From: Streptomyces sp. NRRL F-2580
GTDB taxonomy: Bacteria; Actinomycetota; Actinomycetes; Streptomycetales; Streptomycetaceae
Reading direction: 5' to 3'
DNA length: 64,000 nt
Assembly: GCF_000720115.1 (NCBI RefSeq)
Contig: NZ_JOIR01000003.1
Location: 296,507-360,506 of the forward strand
Part shown: one piece after another, positions 45,252 through 54,538 of the stretch
How the letters are laid out: each line of letters opens with the position of its first letter
Numbering within the stretch: position 1 is the first letter of the stretch
Notes under the pieces: model-generated
Told to the model about the DNA's origin: nothing
Databases searched by the model: none
The model's input: only the letters and a program-made list of their open reading frames with translations
Program-made: the position numbers and the translations under genes

Positions 45252-45288
45252 CGGCACCGCGTGCCTTTCTTCCTGGCACGCGGTGCCG
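45252..45288 (+). terminator. Hairpin terminator after the GntR gene
   Basis: CGGCACCGCGTGCC / GGCACGCGGTGCCG, perfect 14-bp stem, 9-nt loop. Confidence 0.75.
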
Positions 45289-45324
45289 ACTTTCGTCAGA
45301 TGGACGTTTCTTTGTCACTTTTAT

Positions 45325-45354
45325 TTGATCGATCATCGATCAGCGATTTACAGT
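45325..45354 (+). promoter_or_regulatory. aceE promoter with overlapping palindromic operator
   Basis: -35 TTGATC (45325-45330), 18-nt spacer, -10 TACAGT (45349-45354). A perfect 17-bp palindrome TGATCGAT-C-ATCGATCA (45326-45342) covers the -35 and spacer in an unusually A/T-rich stretch. This is the expected place for a repressor such as the adjacent GntR protein. Confidence 0.6.
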
Positions 45355-45446
45355 CGTCGCGGACCTCAACCAGGTCCGCCGACCCTGTCCTGCCCGTCAG
45401 GGATTTTTTCACCACCTCTCCATTACCCGGAAGGCGGCGCACAGCG

Positions 45447-48131
45447 ATGTCCGACCCCGTAGGAAAGCTTCCGAGCGAGCTCGACCAGCTCCCGGACCGC
45501 GACACCGAGGAGACCGCCGAGTGGGCGGCCTCCCTCGACGCCGTCGCCAAGGCCGCCGGTACACGCCGGGCCGAATACCTGCTGCGTCGCACCCTCCAGC
45601 ACGCCGAGGCCGCCGGCCTCGCGCTCCCCAAGCTGCTGGAGACGGACTACGTCAACACCATCCCCACCGCCGCGGAGCCCGAGTTCCCCGGTGACGAGGA
45701 GATGGAAGCCAAGATCACCGCGTGGAACCGCTGGAACGCGGCCGCCATGGTGACCCGCGGCTCCAAGTACGGCGTCGGCGGCCACATCGCCACCTTCGCC
45801 TCCGCCGCGTGGCTGTACGAGACCGGCTTCCAGCACTTCTTCCGCGGGAAGGAGGCCGACGGATCGGGCGACCAGCTCTACATCCAGGGCCACGCCTCCC
45901 CCGGCATCTACGCCCGTGCCTTCCTCGACGGGCGCATCTCCGAGCAGCAGCTCGACAACTTCCGCCAGGAGGCCGGCGGCAACGGCCTGCCGTCCTACCC
46001 GCACCCGCGGCGCCTGCCGTGGCTGTGGGAGTTCCCGACGGTGTCCATGGGCCTCGGCCCGCTGTCCGCGATCTACCAGGCGCGCTTCAACCGCTACCTG
46101 CAGAACCGCAGCATCAAGGACACCGCCAACTCGCACGTCTGGGCCTTCCTGGGCGACGGCGAGATGGACGAGCCCGAGTCGACCGCCGCCCTGGCCCTCG
46201 CCTCCCGCGAGCGGCTCGACAACCTGACCTTCGTCATCAACTGCAACCTGCAGCGCCTCGACGGTCCGGTCCGCGCCAACTTCCGCGTGGTCCAGGAGCT
46301 GGAGGCCCAGTTCCGCGGCGCCGGCTGGAACGTCATCAAGTCCCTGTGGGGCTCGGCCTGGGACGAGCTGTTCCAGCTCGACACCACGGGCGCCCTGGTG
46401 CGCCGCCTGCGCGAGGTACCGGACGCGCAGTTCCAGACGTACGCGACCCGCGACGTGGCCTACATCCGCCAGCACTTCTTCGGCGCCAACGCCGAGCTCG
46501 TGCAGCTGGCCGGCGTGCTCTCCGACGCGAAGATCGCCGAGTGCTTCCACAGCTCCCGCGGCGGCCACGAGCCCCGCAAGGTCTACGCCGCGTACAAGGC
46601 CGCCCTGGAGCACAAGGGCGCGCCGACGGTCATCCTGGCGCAGACCGTCAAGGGCTACACGCTGGGTGCCGGGTTCGAGTCGAAGAACGCGAACCACCAG
46701 ATGAAGAAGCTGACGATCGACGAGTTCAAGGACATGCGCGACCTCCTTGGCCTCCCGATCCCGGACAGCGCCTTCGCCGACGGCCAGGTCCCGTACGGCC
46801 ACCCGGGCGCGGACAGCCCCGAGGTCCAGTACCTGAACGAGCGCCGCGCGGCGCTCGGCGGCCCGGCCCCGGCCCGCAAGGTCAAGCAGGTCGCCCTGCC
46901 GGCTCCGGCCGACCGCTCCTTCGCCCCGCTGCTCAAGGGTTCCGGCAAGCAGGAGATGGCCACCACCATGGCCTTCGTCCGCCTCGTCAAGGACCTGATG
47001 CGGGACAAGGAGACCGGCAAGCGCTGGGTGCCGATCGTCCCCGACGAGGCCCGCACCTTCGGTATGGAGTCCCTGTTCCCGTCGGCCGGCATCTACTCGC
47101 CGCTGGGTCAGACGTACGAGCCGGTCGACCGCGACCAGCTCATGTACTACAAGGAAGCCAAGGACGGCCAGATCCTCAACGAGGGGATCACCGAGGCCGG
47201 CGCCATGGCCGACTTCATCGCCGCCTGCACGTCGTACGCGACGCACGGCGAGCCGATGATCCCGTTCTACATCTTCTACTCGATGTTCGGCTGGCAGCGC
47301 ACCGCCGACCAGATGTGGCAGCTCGCCGACCAGCTCGGCAAGGGCTTCATCGTCGGCGCCACCGCCGGCCGCACCACGCTGACCGGTGAGGGCCTCCAGC
47401 ACGCGGACGGCCACTCGCACCTGATCGCGTCCACGAACCCGGCGTCGCTCAACTACGACCCGGCCTTCGCGTACGAGATCGCGGTGATCGTCAAGGACGG
47501 TCTGCGCCGGATGTACGGCGAGCAGCCCGAGGACGTCTTCTACTACCTGACGGTCTACAACGAGCCGAAGGTCCAGCCGGCCATGCCGGAGGGCGTGGAA
47601 GAGGGCATCCTCAAGGGTCTGTACCGCTTCAACACGGCGGCCGACCTGGCGGAGGCGGCCCCGGCCGCCGACGCGCCGAAGGTCCAGCTGATGGCCTCCG
47701 GTACGGCGATCCACTGGATCCTGGAGGCGCAGAAGCTGCTCGCCGCCGACTGGAACGTGTCGGCCGACGTCTGGTCCGCCACCTCCTGGGGCGAGCTGCG
47801 CCGCGACGCGCTGGAGTGCGACGAGGCGCTGCTGCGCGGCGAGGTGCGCACCCCGTACGTCACCCGCGCGCTGGAAGGCGCCCAGGGCCCGGTCCTCGCC
47901 GTCTCCGACTGGATGCGTCAGGTCCCGGACCAGATCAGCCAGTGGGTGGAGCAGGACTACACCTCGCTGGGCACGGACGGCTTCGGCCTGTCCGACACCC
48001 GTGAGGGCGCCCGCCGCCACTTCGGTGTCGACGCGCAGTCGATCGTGGTGGCCGCGCTGGCCCAGCTCGCCCGCCGCGGTGAGGTGCCGGCGTCCGCCGT
48101 CAAGGAGGCCCGGGAGCGCTACGGCCTCTGA
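45447..48131 (+). CDS. aceE: Pyruvate dehydrogenase E1, homodimeric type
   Basis: Thiamine-diphosphate enzyme that decarboxylates pyruvate and acetylates the E2 lipoyl group. 894 aa, typical for AceE. ThDP motif GDGEMDEPES...NLTFVINCNLQRLDG; conserved FYIFYSMFGWQRTADQMWQ and LTGEGLQHADGHSH in the second half. ATG 45447 (MSDPVGKLPSELDQLPD). 220-bp leader region with a palindromic operator. Confidence 0.97.
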   Translation: MSDPVGKLPSELDQLPDRDTEETAEWAASLDAVAKAAGTRRAEYLLRRTLQHAEAAGLALPKLLETDYVNTIPTAAEPEFPGDEEMEAKITAWNRWNAAAMVTRGSKYGVGGHIATFASAAWLYETGFQHFFRGKEADGSGDQLYIQGHASPGIYARAFLDGRISEQQLDNFRQEAGGNGLPSYPHPRRLPWLWEFPTVSMGLGPLSAIYQARFNRYLQNRSIKDTANSHVWAFLGDGEMDEPESTAALALASRERLDNLTFVINCNLQRLDGPVRANFRVVQELEAQFRGAGWNVIKSLWGSAWDELFQLDTTGALVRRLREVPDAQFQTYATRDVAYIRQHFFGANAELVQLAGVLSDAKIAECFHSSRGGHEPRKVYAAYKAALEHKGAPTVILAQTVKGYTLGAGFESKNANHQMKKLTIDEFKDMRDLLGLPIPDSAFADGQVPYGHPGADSPEVQYLNERRAALGGPAPARKVKQVALPAPADRSFAPLLKGSGKQEMATTMAFVRLVKDLMRDKETGKRWVPIVPDEARTFGMESLFPSAGIYSPLGQTYEPVDRDQLMYYKEAKDGQILNEGITEAGAMADFIAACTSYATHGEPMIPFYIFYSMFGWQRTADQMWQLADQLGKGFIVGATAGRTTLTGEGLQHADGHSHLIASTNPASLNYDPAFAYEIAVIVKDGLRRMYGEQPEDVFYYLTVYNEPKVQPAMPEGVEEGILKGLYRFNTAADLAEAAPAADAPKVQLMASGTAIHWILEAQKLLAADWNVSADVWSATSWGELRRDALECDEALLRGEVRTPYVTRALEGAQGPVLAVSDWMRQVPDQISQWVEQDYTSLGTDGFGLSDTREGARRHFGVDAQSIVVAALAQLARRGEVPASAVKEARERYGL

Positions 48132-48139
48132 GCCCGTCG

Positions 48140-48197
48140 GTACGGCGAAGGCCGGTATCCATCCCTCTGGGGGAACGGATACCGGCCTTCGCCGTAC
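48140..48197 (+). terminator. Strong hairpin terminator after aceE
   Basis: Perfect 21-bp stem, 48140-48160 and 48177-48197 (begins GTACGGCGAAGG), 16-nt loop. Confidence 0.88.
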
Positions 48198-48276
48198 GCG
48201 CGGTGGCGTCGGTGCGGTCCAGCCGTGATGCTGGAGCGGTGGTGACTCCTCCTCCCGGACGAATCCAGGCGGCTTC

Positions 48277-48302
48277 TCACTTGGGATCGCGATCCCTTGT
48301 GA
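48277..48302. promoter_or_regulatory. Palindrome upstream of the DUF4240 gene
   Basis: GGGATCGCGATCCC (48283-48296) is a perfect 14-bp palindrome, flanked by TCAC-TT and TT-GTGA so that symmetry extends to 26 bp with two mismatched pairs. Candidate operator. Confidence 0.4.
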
Positions 48303-48387
48303 AGGCCAAGCCCTGACCTCTGCCCGAGGGCAGACACCGAACGTACTAGGGCGCGGCGTCGGCTCGGGCCACTTTCGAGAGGATCGC

Positions 48388-48906
48388 ATGGACGAGACGG
48401 AGTTCTGGGAGATCGTCGACCGTACCCGCGAGGCCGCCGACGGCGACCCCGAGGAACACGCCGAGCTGCTCGTGGAGCGGCTGACCCGGCTCGACCCGGA
48501 CTCCGTCCTCGACTTCGCCCGGCACTTCGAGTCGCGCTACAACCGGGCGTACACCTGGGACCTGTGGGGCGCGGCCTGGGTGCTGCTCGACGGGGCGAGC
48601 GACGACGCCTTCGACTACTTCCGTTGCTGGCTGATCGGGCAGGGACGGGAGGTGTTCGAGGGCGCGGTGCACGATCCGGACCATCTCGCCGAGCTGCTGG
48701 GCGACTTCGACGAGGAGATCGACGGGGACGGCGAGGAGCTGGGGTACGCGGCCGACGAGGCCTACGAGCAGCTGACCGGGTCGGTGGCGCCGGACCTGGG
48801 CGTCCCGCTGCAGGCGGCGGAGCCGGAGGGCGCCCCGCTGGACTTCGAGAACGAAGCCGTGCTCGCGGAGCGCTTCCCCCGGCTGTGGGACCGGTTCCGC
48901 GCCTGA
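48388..48906 (+). CDS. DUF4240 protein
   Basis: 172 aa, strongly acidic: MDETEFWEIVDRTRE, FARHFESRYNRAYTWDLWGAAWVL, then FDYFRCWLIGQGREVFE. These match DUF4240, a family of unknown function that often occurs in toxin-immunity contexts. ATG with GAGAGGA upstream. Convergent with the SDR gene. Confidence 0.85.
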   Translation: MDETEFWEIVDRTREAADGDPEEHAELLVERLTRLDPDSVLDFARHFESRYNRAYTWDLWGAAWVLLDGASDDAFDYFRCWLIGQGREVFEGAVHDPDHLAELLGDFDEEIDGDGEELGYAADEAYEQLTGSVAPDLGVPLQAAEPEGAPLDFENEAVLAERFPRLWDRFRA

Positions 48907-49677
48907 TCAGTAGTGGGTGCCGCCGTCGATGCGGATCTCCGTACCGGTGATGAAGGCGCCGTCCTCGGAGCCCAGCATCGCGACGACGCCGGCCACCGTC
49001 TCGGGGCCGGCGAAGCCCTGGCCCAGGGCGGGGGCGAGCTTGGTGAACAGGCTCCAGTCGGTGTCCTCGGGCAGGCCGGGGCCGTTGCCGGTGGTCATGC
49101 CGGACTCGATGGAGCCGGGCGCGACGCAGGTGAAGCGCAGGCCCTGCTTGCTGTATTCGGCGGCCAGCGCGTGGGTCATGGACTGGATGCCGCCCTTGCT
49201 GGCCGCGTAGGCGGACATGTAGGGGTGCGCGAAGGACGCCGAGGTGGAGCTGAAGTTCACGACGGCCGGGCGGTCTCCCGCCAGCAGGGCCGGGAGCGAC
49301 TCGCGGATCATCAGGAAGGTGCCGGTCAGGTTGACCCCGATGACCTGGTTCCACAGGTCGAGGGTGGTCTGGTGGGTGTGCGCGGAGCGCAGGATGCCCG
49401 CGGCGTTGACGAGCACGTCGAGCCCGCCGAGCGCGAGGGTCGCGGCGGCCACGCCCTCCTTCACCGCGTTCTCGTCGGATATGTCGAGGACGGCGGCGGT
49501 GAGCCGGTCCTGGTGCCCCTCGGCGGCCGCACGATCGGCGGTGACCTTGAGGCCGGCCTCGCTGACGTCCACGGCGTGGACCAGGCCGCCCTCGGCGAGG
49601 ATGCGGTGGACGGTGGCGCGGCCGATGCCGGAGCCGCCGCCGGTGATGAGGACGCGACGTCCTTCGTAACGGTTCAT
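48907..49677 (-). CDS. SDR-family oxidoreductase
   Basis: 256 aa classical short-chain dehydrogenase: NAD(P) loop TGGGSGIGRA (start of chain), NAAG, the catalytic Ser in NFSSTSASFA, and Y-A-A-S-K in SAYAASKGG. ATG 49677. Divergent from a TetR gene across an 88-bp spacer with an inverted repeat, so the TetR protein may control it. Substrate unknown. Confidence 0.92.
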   Translation of the reverse strand: MNRYEGRRVLITGGGSGIGRATVHRILAEGGLVHAVDVSEAGLKVTADRAAAEGHQDRLTAAVLDISDENAVKEGVAAATLALGGLDVLVNAAGILRSAHTHQTTLDLWNQVIGVNLTGTFLMIRESLPALLAGDRPAVVNFSSTSASFAHPYMSAYAASKGGIQSMTHALAAEYSKQGLRFTCVAPGSIESGMTTGNGPGLPEDTDWSLFTKLAPALGQGFAGPETVAGVVAMLGSEDGAFITGTEIRIDGGTHY

Positions 49678-49697
49678 GGCGCGAGCGTACCGAAGTG

Positions 49698-49714
49698 ATG
49701 GCACGTTTTGCCAT
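49698..49714. promoter_or_regulatory. Candidate TetR operator
   Basis: ATGGCA-CGTTT-TGCCAT, perfect 6-bp arms, in the spacer between the SDR and TetR genes. Confidence 0.5.
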
Positions 49715-49752
49715 GCTGTCAGGAAATGTCATTCGTGCGGGCGGGGGGAGGT

Positions 49753-49758
49753 TACGCT
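49753..49758 (+). promoter_or_regulatory. Candidate -10 box for leaderless TetR mRNA
   Basis: TACGCT ends 7 nt before the GTG at 49766. Confidence 0.45.
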
Positions 49759-49765
49759 TCACCCC

Positions 49766-50419
49766 GTGAGATCCCCTCGTCCGTACTCTCCCCAGGCCGG
49801 CACCGGAGCCCAGTCGCTGACCGAGCGCCGCAAGGCCGCCACCCAGCTCGACATCGCCCGCGCCGCCTGCGAACTGTTCGCCGAACACGGCCCCGACGGC
49901 ACCACCGCCGAGGACATCGCCCACCGCGCGGGCGTGGCACTGCGCACCTTCTACCGCTACTTCCGCAACAAGCAGGAGGCGGTGGCACCGCTGCTCGCGG
50001 GCGGCGGCGACGCCTGGCGCGCGCTACTGGCCGAGGAGGCCCCCGGTACGCCCCTCGCCGAGGCGCTGGAACGCGCCGTCACCCGTTCCCTGAGCGGCCC
50101 GCAGGCGGTCGAGGAGGGCCTGGGGGTGACCCGCGGCCTGCTGCGCGCGGCGGCGGGCGACCAAGCGCTGCGGGCGGTCTGGTACCGCGTGAACCAGGAC
50201 TCCGAGGAACACCTGGTCCCGGTGATCGCCCGGCTGGCCGGACCGGAGGCCGATCCGCTGGAGGTCCGGCTGCTCGCCGCGGCGGCCACGGACGCGATCC
50301 GCGTCGCGCTGGAGCTGTGGTCGACCACGGACGCGCCCGTCTCGGGCACCGGTTCGCCGGCCGAACTCGCGGTCCGCTGCCTGCGCGACCTCACAGGCGC
50401 GATGCCCCTGCTGCGCTGA
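49766..50419 (+). CDS. TetR-family transcriptional regulator
   Basis: 217 aa. The N-terminal helix-turn-helix is typical: DIARAACELFAEHGPDGTTA, DIAHRAGVALRTFYRYF. The C-terminal ligand domain is divergent. GTG 49766 with a leaderless -10 box. Divergent from the SDR gene. Confidence 0.9.
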   Translation: MRSPRPYSPQAGTGAQSLTERRKAATQLDIARAACELFAEHGPDGTTAEDIAHRAGVALRTFYRYFRNKQEAVAPLLAGGGDAWRALLAEEAPGTPLAEALERAVTRSLSGPQAVEEGLGVTRGLLRAAAGDQALRAVWYRVNQDSEEHLVPVIARLAGPEADPLEVRLLAAAATDAIRVALELWSTTDAPVSGTGSPAELAVRCLRDLTGAMPLLR

Positions 50420-50461
50420 GTTCAGCGCGGCAGGGGCATCGACCCGGGCCCGCGGCCCTAC

Positions 50462-50515
50462 GTGTCGGATGTGTCGTACATGTCGTACGTGTCGTACGTG
50501 TCGGACGCGTCGTAG
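50462..50515. repeat. Six tandem 9-bp repeats
   Basis: Units of GTGTCGTAC and one- to two-base variants. Downstream of the Gly-rich secreted protein gene (minus strand). Confidence 0.8.
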
Positions 50516-50548
50516 GCGTCCCGATCGGCCTCGGTGTCGGTGTCGGTC

Positions 50549-51058
<510 letters not shown>

Positions 51059-51138
51059 GCACCTCCGTACGTGTCTCGCTTATACGTCATTTAGGTCATT
51101 CCACCCTCGCCCCTCCCTCGCTGTCCTGTCAAAGCGAA

Positions 51139-51178
51139 AGGCCCCCCGCCCCTCTCCGTGGAGAGTGGCGGGGGGCCT
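51139..51178 (-). terminator. Hairpin terminator after glnA
   Basis: AGGCCCCCCGCC / GGCGGGGGGCCT with inner CTCTCC/GGAGAG; nearly continuous 18-bp stem. Confidence 0.85.
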
Positions 51179-51216
51179 CCCATCAGGCATGACGCTCGTT
51201 CGTGAGCGGTCGCGAC

Positions 51217-52626
51217 CTACAGGTCGAAGTACAGCTCGAACTCGTGCGGGTGCGGACGCAGCGCGATCGGGGCGATCTCGTGCGTGCGCTTGTAGTCGAT
51301 CCAGGTCTCGATGAGGTCGGGGGTGAAGACACCGCCGGCCAGGAGGTACTCGTGGTCCGCCTCCAGGGCCTTGAGGACGTCCTCGAGGCTGGTCGGGACC
51401 TGCGGGACGCTCGCGTGCTCGTCGGGCGAGAGCTCGTAGAGGTCCTTGTCGATCGGCTCCATCGGCTCGATCTTGTTCTTGATGCCGTCGAGGCCGGCGA
51501 GGAGCAGCGCCGAGAAGGCGAGGTACGGGTTCGAGGACGGGTCCGGCGCGCGGAACTCGACGCGCTTGGCCTTCGGGTTCGAGCCCGTGATCGGGATGCG
51601 CATGGCGGCGGAGCGGTTGCGCTGCGAGTACACCATGTTGACCGGCGCCTCGAAGCCCGGCACCAGGCGGTGGTACGAGTTCACCGTCGGGTTGGTGAAC
51701 GCCAGCAGCGACGGGGCGTGCTTGAGGATGCCGCCGATGTAGTAGCGGGCGGTGTCCGACAGGCCCGCGTAGCCGGCCTCGTCGTAGAACAGCGGGTCGC
51801 CGTTGGCCCACAGCGACTGGTGCACGTGCATGCCCGAGCCGTTGTCACCGAAGATCGGCTTCGGCATGAAGGTCGCGGTCTTGCCGTTGCGCCAGGCGAC
51901 GTTCTTCACGACATACTTGAAGAGCATCAGGTCGTCGGCCGCGGCCAGCAGCGTGTTGAACTTGTAGTTGATCTCGGCCTGGCCGCCGGTGCCGACCTCG
52001 TGGTGCTGGCGCTCGACCTGGAGGCCCTGGGCGTCCAGCTCGAGGGAGATCTCGGCGCGCAGGTCCGCGAAGTGGTCGACCGGGGCTACGGGGAAGTAAC
52101 CACCCTTGTAGCGGACCTTGTAACCACGGTTGTTCTCCTCGGAGCCCGTGTTCCAGGCACCGGCCTCGGAGTCGATGTGGTAGAAGCCCTCGTTCGCGGA
52201 GGTCGCGAAGCGCACGCTGTCGAACACGTAGAACTCGGCCTCGGGGCCGAAGAACGCGGTGTCGGCGATGCCGGTGGAGGCGAGGTACGCCTCGGCCTTC
52301 TTCGCGATGTTGCGCGGGTCGCGGCTGTAGGCCTCACCCGTGATCGGGTCGTGGATGAAGAAGTTGATGTTGAGCGTCTTGTCCTTGCGGAACGGGTCCA
52401 GACGCGCGGTGGTGATGTCGGCACGCAGAGCCATGTCGGACTCGTGGATGGCCTGGAAGCCGCGGATCGAGGAGCCGTCGAAGGCGAGCTCCTCCGCCGG
52501 GTCGAACGCCCGCGCCGGGATGGTGAAGTGCTGCATCACACCAGGCAGGTCGCAGAAGCGGACGTCGACGAACTTGACGTCGTTCTCCTCGATGTACTGC
52601 TTCACTTCGTCGGCGTTCTGGAACAT
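51217..52626 (-). CDS. glnA: Glutamine synthetase, type I
   Basis: ATP-dependent synthesis of glutamine from glutamate and ammonium; dodecamer. 469 aa with the beta-grasp N-terminal domain, [18 protein letters not shown], the ATP motif-like [16 protein letters not shown], and the adenylylation site Tyr in [11 protein letters not shown] near residue 400. A GlnR box lies upstream. Hairpin terminator follows. Confidence 0.97.
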   Translation of the reverse strand: MFQNADEVKQYIEENDVKFVDVRFCDLPGVMQHFTIPARAFDPAEELAFDGSSIRGFQAIHESDMALRADITTARLDPFRKDKTLNINFFIHDPITGEAYSRDPRNIAKKAEAYLASTGIADTAFFGPEAEFYVFDSVRFATSANEGFYHIDSEAGAWNTGSEENNRGYKVRYKGGYFPVAPVDHFADLRAEISLELDAQGLQVERQHHEVGTGGQAEINYKFNTLLAAADDLMLFKYVVKNVAWRNGKTATFMPKPIFGDNGSGMHVHQSLWANGDPLFYDEAGYAGLSDTARYYIGGILKHAPSLLAFTNPTVNSYHRLVPGFEAPVNMVYSQRNRSAAMRIPITGSNPKAKRVEFRAPDPSSNPYLAFSALLLAGLDGIKNKIEPMEPIDKDLYELSPDEHASVPQVPTSLEDVLKALEADHEYLLAGGVFTPDLIETWIDYKRTHEIAPIALRPHPHEFELYFDL

Positions 52627-52708
52627 CCAACTCCTCCTACTCCCGGCCCCGGGGCAGGGCGGGCTTTATAGCTCGTGGTGCGTCAGTGCGGTGCCGCACG
52701 CTGACCCG

Positions 52709-52714
52709 ACCATA
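52709..52714 (-). promoter_or_regulatory. Candidate glnA -10 box
   Basis: TATGGT on the minus strand, just downstream of the GlnR box, as expected for an activator-dependent promoter. Confidence 0.45.
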
Positions 52715-52724
52715 AGCACAAGGG

Positions 52725-52762
52725 ATTTCTCAAGCATGACCCATTTGTTTCGCACAAGTTAA
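52725..52762 (-). promoter_or_regulatory. GlnR box of glnA
   Basis: On the minus strand: TTAAC-n6-GAAAC-n6-GTCAT-n6-GAAAT. This is the a1-b1/a2-b2 arrangement of the Streptomyces GlnR consensus gTnAc-n6-GaAAc repeated twice, with correct 6-nt spacers. Confidence 0.85.
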
Positions 52763-52798
52763 CCAGGGTCCCGCCGGAGTGCCATGAGGCGCCACCGG

Positions 52799-52804
52799 TA
52801 CCGT
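52799..52804 (+). promoter_or_regulatory. Candidate -10 box for leaderless RDD mRNA
   Basis: TACCGT ends 6 nt before the GTG at 52811. Confidence 0.45.
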
Positions 52805-52810
52805 GGTCGG

Positions 52811-53278
52811 GTGGACAACAGACAGGCAATCGGATCCTGGCTCTCCGGCCCCCGCGCGGCCGCCGAGGAGATGGGCGTCGACTTCGGCTATCCGGGTCAG
52901 CGGCTCGGCCTGCCCCGGCAGGGACCCGGCTCGGTGGCACGATTCGGGCGCCGGCTGGGCGCCGTCGCCATCGACTGGATCGGCTGCCAGGTCATCGCGT
53001 ACGGGCTGATCACGGGCGGCGACGTGGCCGCGGCGGGCAACTGGACCCTCTGGCTCTTCCTGGCCCTGAGCGTCCTGACGATCGGCACCGTGGGCTTCAC
53101 CCCCGGCAAGCGGATCCTTGGCCTCCGGGTGGTCTCGGAGAACGGCGGCCGCCTCGGCGTCGGCCGGGTGCTCCTGCGCACGCTGCTGCTGGCCCTGGTC
53201 ATCCCGGCGCTGATCTGGGACCGGGACGGCCGCGGCCTGCACGACCGGCTGGCACGCGCCGTCCAGGTCCGCATCTAG
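52811..53278 (+). CDS. RDD-family membrane protein
   Basis: 155 aa with the RDD pattern (RFGRRLGAVAIDWIG, first Arg and Asp; TPGKRILGLRVV; DRDGRGLHDRLA). About three membrane helices. Function unclear, possibly ion or solute transport. GTG 52811. Convergent with the DUF4191 gene. Confidence 0.88.
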   Translation: MDNRQAIGSWLSGPRAAAEEMGVDFGYPGQRLGLPRQGPGSVARFGRRLGAVAIDWIGCQVIAYGLITGGDVAAAGNWTLWLFLALSVLTIGTVGFTPGKRILGLRVVSENGGRLGVGRVLLRTLLLALVIPALIWDRDGRGLHDRLARAVQVRI

Positions 53279-53319
53279 GACCTCGGAGGACACGCGGACA
53301 CGCGGGACGGAACAGGAAC

Positions 53320-53361
53320 ACAGGGGCGCCCCCGAGCCGGTCGGCTCGGGGGCGCCCCTGT
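53320..53361. terminator. Bidirectional hairpin terminator
   Basis: Perfect 19-bp stem, ACAGGGGCGCCCCCGAGCC, 4-nt loop GGTC, between convergent RDD and DUF4191 genes. Confidence 0.88.
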
Positions 53362-53388
53362 GTCGTATACGAAAATCAGGTCAGCGGG

Positions 53389-54087
53389 TCAGCGCATCTT
53401 CCCGCCGCGCGGCATCTTCATGCCCTTGGGCATGGGGCCCTTCGGCAGCGGCATGTTGCTCATGAGGTCACCCATGGCGCGCAGCTTGTCGTTGATTGCG
53501 GTGATCTGCGGGCCCGCCAGCACGCGCGGCAGCTTCAGCAGGGTGGTGCGCACCTTCTTGAGCGGCACCTCGCCCTCGCCCGTGCCCACGATGAAGTCGT
53601 GCACCGGCACGTCCGGCATGATCCGGGCCAGCTTCTTCTTCTCGTTCGCGAGCAGCGGCTTGACCCGGTTGGGGTTGCCCTCCGCGATCAGCACGACGCC
53701 GGCCTTGCCGACAGCCCGGTGGACGATGTCCTGCTGCCGGGTCATCGCGACGGCCGGAGTCGTCGTCCAGCCCCGGCCGACGTTGTCCAGTACGGCCGCG
53801 GCCGCGCCCGGCTGTCCCTCCATCTGCCCGAAGGCAGCCCGCTCGGCCCGTCGTCCGAAGACGATCGCCATCGCGAGGAACGCCACGAGGAAGCCCAGGA
53901 TGCCCAGGTAGAGCTCGTGCCCGATCAGGAAGCCGATCGCAAGAAGGACACCGAAGGTGACAATTCCCACGCCCGCGACGATCAGACCGACCTTCGGGTC
54001 GGCCTTGCGCGTCATCTTGTACGTGAGGGCGATCTGCTTCAGTCGCCCGGGGTTCGCAGCAGTCTCTGCGTTTGACTTCCTCGCCAT
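53389..54087 (-). CDS. DUF4191 membrane protein
   Basis: 232 aa from the ATG at 54087 (MARKSNAETAANPG). Two membrane helices (VGLIVAGVGIVTFGVLLAIG; LYLGILGFLVAFLAMAIVF) and a basic cytoplasmic domain ending in Met/Pro/Lys-rich repeats (MPKGMKMPRGGKM). Conserved in actinobacteria near lipA and glnA; function unknown. Confidence 0.87.
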   Translation of the reverse strand: MARKSNAETAANPGRLKQIALTYKMTRKADPKVGLIVAGVGIVTFGVLLAIGFLIGHELYLGILGFLVAFLAMAIVFGRRAERAAFGQMEGQPGAAAAVLDNVGRGWTTTPAVAMTRQQDIVHRAVGKAGVVLIAEGNPNRVKPLLANEKKKLARIMPDVPVHDFIVGTGEGEVPLKKVRTTLLKLPRVLAGPQITAINDKLRAMGDLMSNMPLPKGPMPKGMKMPRGGKMR

Positions 54088-54097
54088 ACAGCGAAGT

Positions 54098-54295
54098 TTA
54101 CGTGGCCTGGGGGGTTCGGGTAGCCGCGGCCTCAAGTACGTGTTCGGTTTCGACCCGGTCCTTGGCCCTGCGGCGGTCTTCGAGCACCGCCGTCCAGGCG
54201 TTCCGGCGGGCGCCGCTCATCAGCAGGGACTCGATGCCCCTGAAGGCGTCGGAGACGGACGGGATGGCGATGGCGCGTACGGGCGCGGCCTGCAT
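54098..54295 (-). CDS. Small conserved hypothetical protein
   Basis: 65 aa, MQAAPVRAIAIPSVSDAFRG..., soluble, with a basic helix ARRNAWTAVLEDRRRAKDR. AAAGGGA about 6 nt before the ATG at 54295 supports this start over the GTG at 54322. Function unknown. Confidence 0.65.
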   Translation of the reverse strand: MQAAPVRAIAIPSVSDAFRGIESLLMSGARRNAWTAVLEDRRRAKDRVETEHVLEAAATRTPQAT

Positions 54296-54329
54296 GATGT
54301 CGATCCCTTTCACGGAACTCACGTCGGCA

Positions 54330-54390
54330 GTGCGTGTAGCGAGCGTGCGTGCGGTGCGTGCGAGCGTACTGCGGTGTGTGCGGTGCGTGG
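54330..54390. repeat. Degenerate GTGCGTGCG tandem repeat
   Basis: Short G/T/C-rich units in the leader of the 65-aa gene. Confidence 0.5.
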
Positions 54391-54452
54391 ACCCAGCGTC
54401 ACTGATTGGTGTTACCAGCGCATGACCTCGCGGTCAAACGTGTCGAAACATT

Positions 54453-54499
54453 GACGCGGCCCACCGGGCTCTTCCTTGAAAGAGCCTAGGGGCCGCGTC
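54453..54499 (-). terminator. Hairpin terminator after lipA
   Basis: GACGCGGCC / GGCCGCGTC outer stem and GGCTCTT / AAGAGCC inner stem. Confidence 0.7.
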
Positions 54500-54538
54500 G
54501 CTGCGGTATTACCGACTAGTAAGCTTTTGTGCGCGAGT

